This document shows positions 6,780 to 7,525 of a stretch of 7,525 nucleotides of DNA, one piece after another. How positions within the stretch are numbered: position 1 is the first letter of the stretch; each line of letters opens with the position of its first letter. The stretch is from positions 1 to 7,525 of the forward strand of contig CAKOSO010000011.1 in the NCBI GenBank assembly GCA_934102355.1, read 5' to 3'. Under the pieces are notes generated by a model that saw nothing but the letters and a program-made list of their open reading frames with translations, searched no databases and had not been told where the DNA came from. A program made the position numbers and the translations under genes. Origin of the DNA: an uncultured Bacilli bacterium. GTDB lineage: Bacteria > Bacillota_I > Bacilli_A > RF39 > UBA660.

Positions 6780-6959
6780 TTATCTTTTGTTTATTACAGT
6801 TCTAAAATATTCATTATAAGCAATTGCTCCTGCTTCTTGAGCTTCTTTTCTCGATTCATAGCCACTTTTATTAATATACCTTCTTACCCCTCCTCTTGAA
6901 GCAATTTCAAATCGATATTGATAAACCTTTCCCCTTTTCATAATCCTAATCTCTGACAT
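6780..6959 (-). pseudogene. int: Integrase N-terminal arm-binding (AP2-like) domain, split off by a frameshift
   Basis: This 59-aa frame starts MSEIRIMKRGKVYQYRFEIA and continues with GGVRRYINKSGYESRKEA and AGAIAYNEYF. That is the arm-site DNA-binding domain found at the N-terminus of Tn916-type integrases. AGGGA lies six bases before ATG 6959, making this the authentic integrase start. The frame ends at TAA 6780-6782. The continuation of the enzyme (CNKQKIKDMSYEDY) lies in the -1 frame, with its ATG at 6774. One indel in about 6782-6800 would restore a single protein. An A-rich run is present but no classic slippery heptamer, so decay is more likely than programmed frameshifting. Confidence 0.78.
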
Positions 6960-6990
6960 AATGTTCCCTGTCCTTTCTTATTGAACAAAG

Positions 6991-7017
6991 AAAAACTAGC
7001 AATTCATATGCTAGTTT
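6991..7017 (-). terminator. Intrinsic terminator between secA and the integrase
   Basis: A 9-bp stem AAACTAGCA/TGCTAGTTT (6993-7001 with 7009-7017) with a 7-nt loop is followed on the minus strand by a T tract (6995-6991). It lies about 165 bases after the secA TAG stop and about 30 bases before the integrase start. It probably gives secA a new transcript end in place of the displaced one at 6-32 and limits read-through from secA into the integrase. Confidence 0.72.
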
Positions 7018-7033
7018 CATTATTTCACAAAAA

Positions 7034-7152
7034 TGTGCACATTATATAATTCCTTTATTTATAAGGTTTTTAAGAAATTATTTTGCATATTTTATACTTT
7101 TATGTGCACAAAATGTACACATTTGAGAAAATTGGTGCTTTTTTTGTACACA
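7034..7152. promoter_or_regulatory. Cluster of integrase arm-site candidates, right end
   Basis: Four TGTRCACA motifs occur at 7034-7041, 7103-7110, 7114-7121 and 7145-7152. The middle two are 11 bp apart in the same arrangement as the left-end pair at 222-240, and TGTGCACAAAA is identical in both pairs. They lie 30-150 bp from the att core, where arm sites of this integrase family are expected. Binding is inferred from position and repetition only. Confidence 0.55.
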
Positions 7153-7166
7153 TAAATTTTCTCAAA
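7122..7166. repeat. 12-bp perfect inverted repeat beside the right att core
   Basis: TTTGAGAAAATT (7122-7133) and AATTTTCTCAAA (7155-7166) are perfect inverted arms separated by 21 bases, and they flank one TGTACACA motif. The outer arm ends 15 bases from the att core. It lacks an adjoining T tract on the minus strand, so it is a poor terminator. It may be a structural part of the recombination site or a 3' hairpin on the secA transcript. Confidence 0.5.
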
Positions 7167-7180
7167 GCCTTATTTTACGG

Positions 7181-7525
7181 CTATCTTCCGTGACAGTTTT
7201 TATACTTCTTTCCAGATCCACAAGGACATGGATCATTTCTACCAATTTTATTTTCTACCTTCTTAGGTGTCTTCTTAGTCCCTTCACTACTATCGTTAGT
7301 CTTAATATTCTTATTCTCATGTCTCTCTAAATTTTGTCTAACTTCAGCCTTAAGTAAATATGTAGTAATCTCTCTATTAGTTTCCTTAAGCATATTATCA
7401 AACATTTGAAAACCTTCTAAAGCATAAGCTTGAAGTGGATTAGTTTGTGCATATCCTCTTAAACCAATACCTTCCTTAAGTTGTTCCATATTATCAAGTT
7501 GGTTCATCCAATTTTTATCAAGCAC
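7181..7525 (-). CDS. secA: Protein translocase ATPase SecA, C-terminal part
   Basis: SecA is the cytoplasmic and membrane-associated ATPase that drives preproteins through SecYEG. Only its last 114 codons are in the window; the gene runs off the right edge. The first in-window codon is an internal GTG (valine), not a start. The helical scaffold end (NWMNQLDNMEQLKEGIGLRG, then ALEGFQMFDNML) is followed by a charged, variable linker. The C-terminus is the zinc-binding SEC-C motif CPCGSGKKYKNCHGR, with ligands C, C, C and H. The final codons are in the att core and the TAG stop is partly element DNA, so the protein product is unchanged by the insertion. It is the integration target of the element. 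Confidence 0.95.
   Translation of the reverse strand: MLDKNWMNQLDNMEQLKEGIGLRGYAQTNPLQAYALEGFQMFDNMLKETNREITTYLLKAEVRQNLERHENKNIKTNDSSEGTKKTPKKVENKIGRNDPCPCGSGKKYKNCHGR
7182..7213 (-). repeat. attR: right copy of the 32-bp integration core inside secA
   Basis: This copy is identical to 46-77 and encodes the last ten residues of SecA plus the first two bases of its stop. Host secA sequence continues to the right and element DNA begins at 7181, which supplies the G that makes the stop TAG. The left copy, joined to presumed host flank, has TAA. The difference is a direct trace of the insertion. Confidence 0.88.

Larger units (their letters stand above)
6960..7180. other. Non-coding right arm of the element
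   Basis: This 221-base gap between the integrase start and the secA stop holds the integrase ribosome site, a terminator, TGTRCACA repeats and an inverted repeat, but no gene. In particular I find no excisionase-like small ORF. A TATAAT string occurs on both strands at 7041-7050 without a matching -35 box, so I cannot name the integrase promoter. Confidence 0.6.
46..7213. mobile_element. Integrative and mobilizable element in the secA 3' end, degraded, carrying type III restriction-modification
   Basis: The element is bounded by 32-bp direct repeats that duplicate the secA 3' end. The repeat-to-repeat distance is 7136 bp. Inside are a Tn916-type integrase (broken), a MobV relaxase (truncated), a MobV-type oriT candidate, and an intact type III restriction-modification operon. 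No conjugation machinery (coupling protein, VirB4, VirB6) and no replication gene is present, so it fits an IME that borrows another element's transfer apparatus rather than a conjugative element. Insertion leaves SecA intact because the core restores its terminal codons. With integrase and relaxase both defective, it is predicted to be immobile unless helped in trans. Confidence 0.85.

Noticed and set aside
6779..6800. Programmed -1 frameshift joining the two integrase parts
   Set aside because: There is no X-XXY-YYZ slippery heptamer or clear downstream structure, and the same gene is also truncated at its C-terminus, so ordinary decay explains it better.
7041..7050. TATAAT as the integrase promoter
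   Set aside because: No suitable -35 box lies 16-18 bp upstream, the string is palindromic and AT-rich, and the terminator at 6991-7017 lies between it and the gene.

Overview
The window is very AT-rich and reads with the standard bacterial code (tryptophans are TGG). Its right edge carries the 3' end of secA, with a terminal CxCx8CH zinc motif of the kind found in Bacillota. All supported genes lie on the minus strand. The style (low GC, T-rich intrinsic terminators, AGGTGG-type ribosome sites, Tn916-type integrase, MobV relaxase) points to a low-GC Bacillota host. I cannot name the genus.

The main reading is that almost the whole window (about 46-7213) is one mobile element inserted at the 3' end of secA. 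A 32-bp perfect direct repeat (46-77 and 7182-7213; 40 of 41 if extended to 86/7222) encodes the last codons of SecA and flanks about 7.1 kb of foreign DNA. The right copy still completes secA, but with a TAG stop supplied by the element. The left copy keeps the presumed original TAA and the presumed original secA terminator (6-32). From right to left the element holds: a replacement terminator and putative integrase arm sites (6991-7166); a Tn916-type tyrosine integrase broken by a frameshift and by loss of its catalytic C-terminus (5956-6959); a MobV relaxase lacking its N-terminus (5129-about 6000); a likely oriT with a 10/10 match to the TAGTGTG/TTA nick sequence recalled for this family (5067-5127); a strong terminator (4992-5036); an autoregulated three-gene operon consisting of an XRE regulator, a type III methyltransferase (Mod) and a type III restriction helicase-nuclease (Res) (289-4820); and the left arm with a further pair of arm sites.

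The element therefore looks like an integrative and mobilizable element (IME) whose cargo is a type III restriction-modification system. Its movement genes are dead: the integrase and relaxase appear joined by a deletion that removed the integrase catalytic end and the relaxase nucleophile region. The restriction-modification operon is intact, with all key motifs present, consecutive genes separated by a single base (TAA-N-ATG), a near-consensus promoter, and large inverted repeats over that promoter that are probable operators for the upstream regulator. In effect it is a stranded defence cassette behind secA that retains cis sites (att repeats, arm sites, oriT) that a related element's enzymes might still use.
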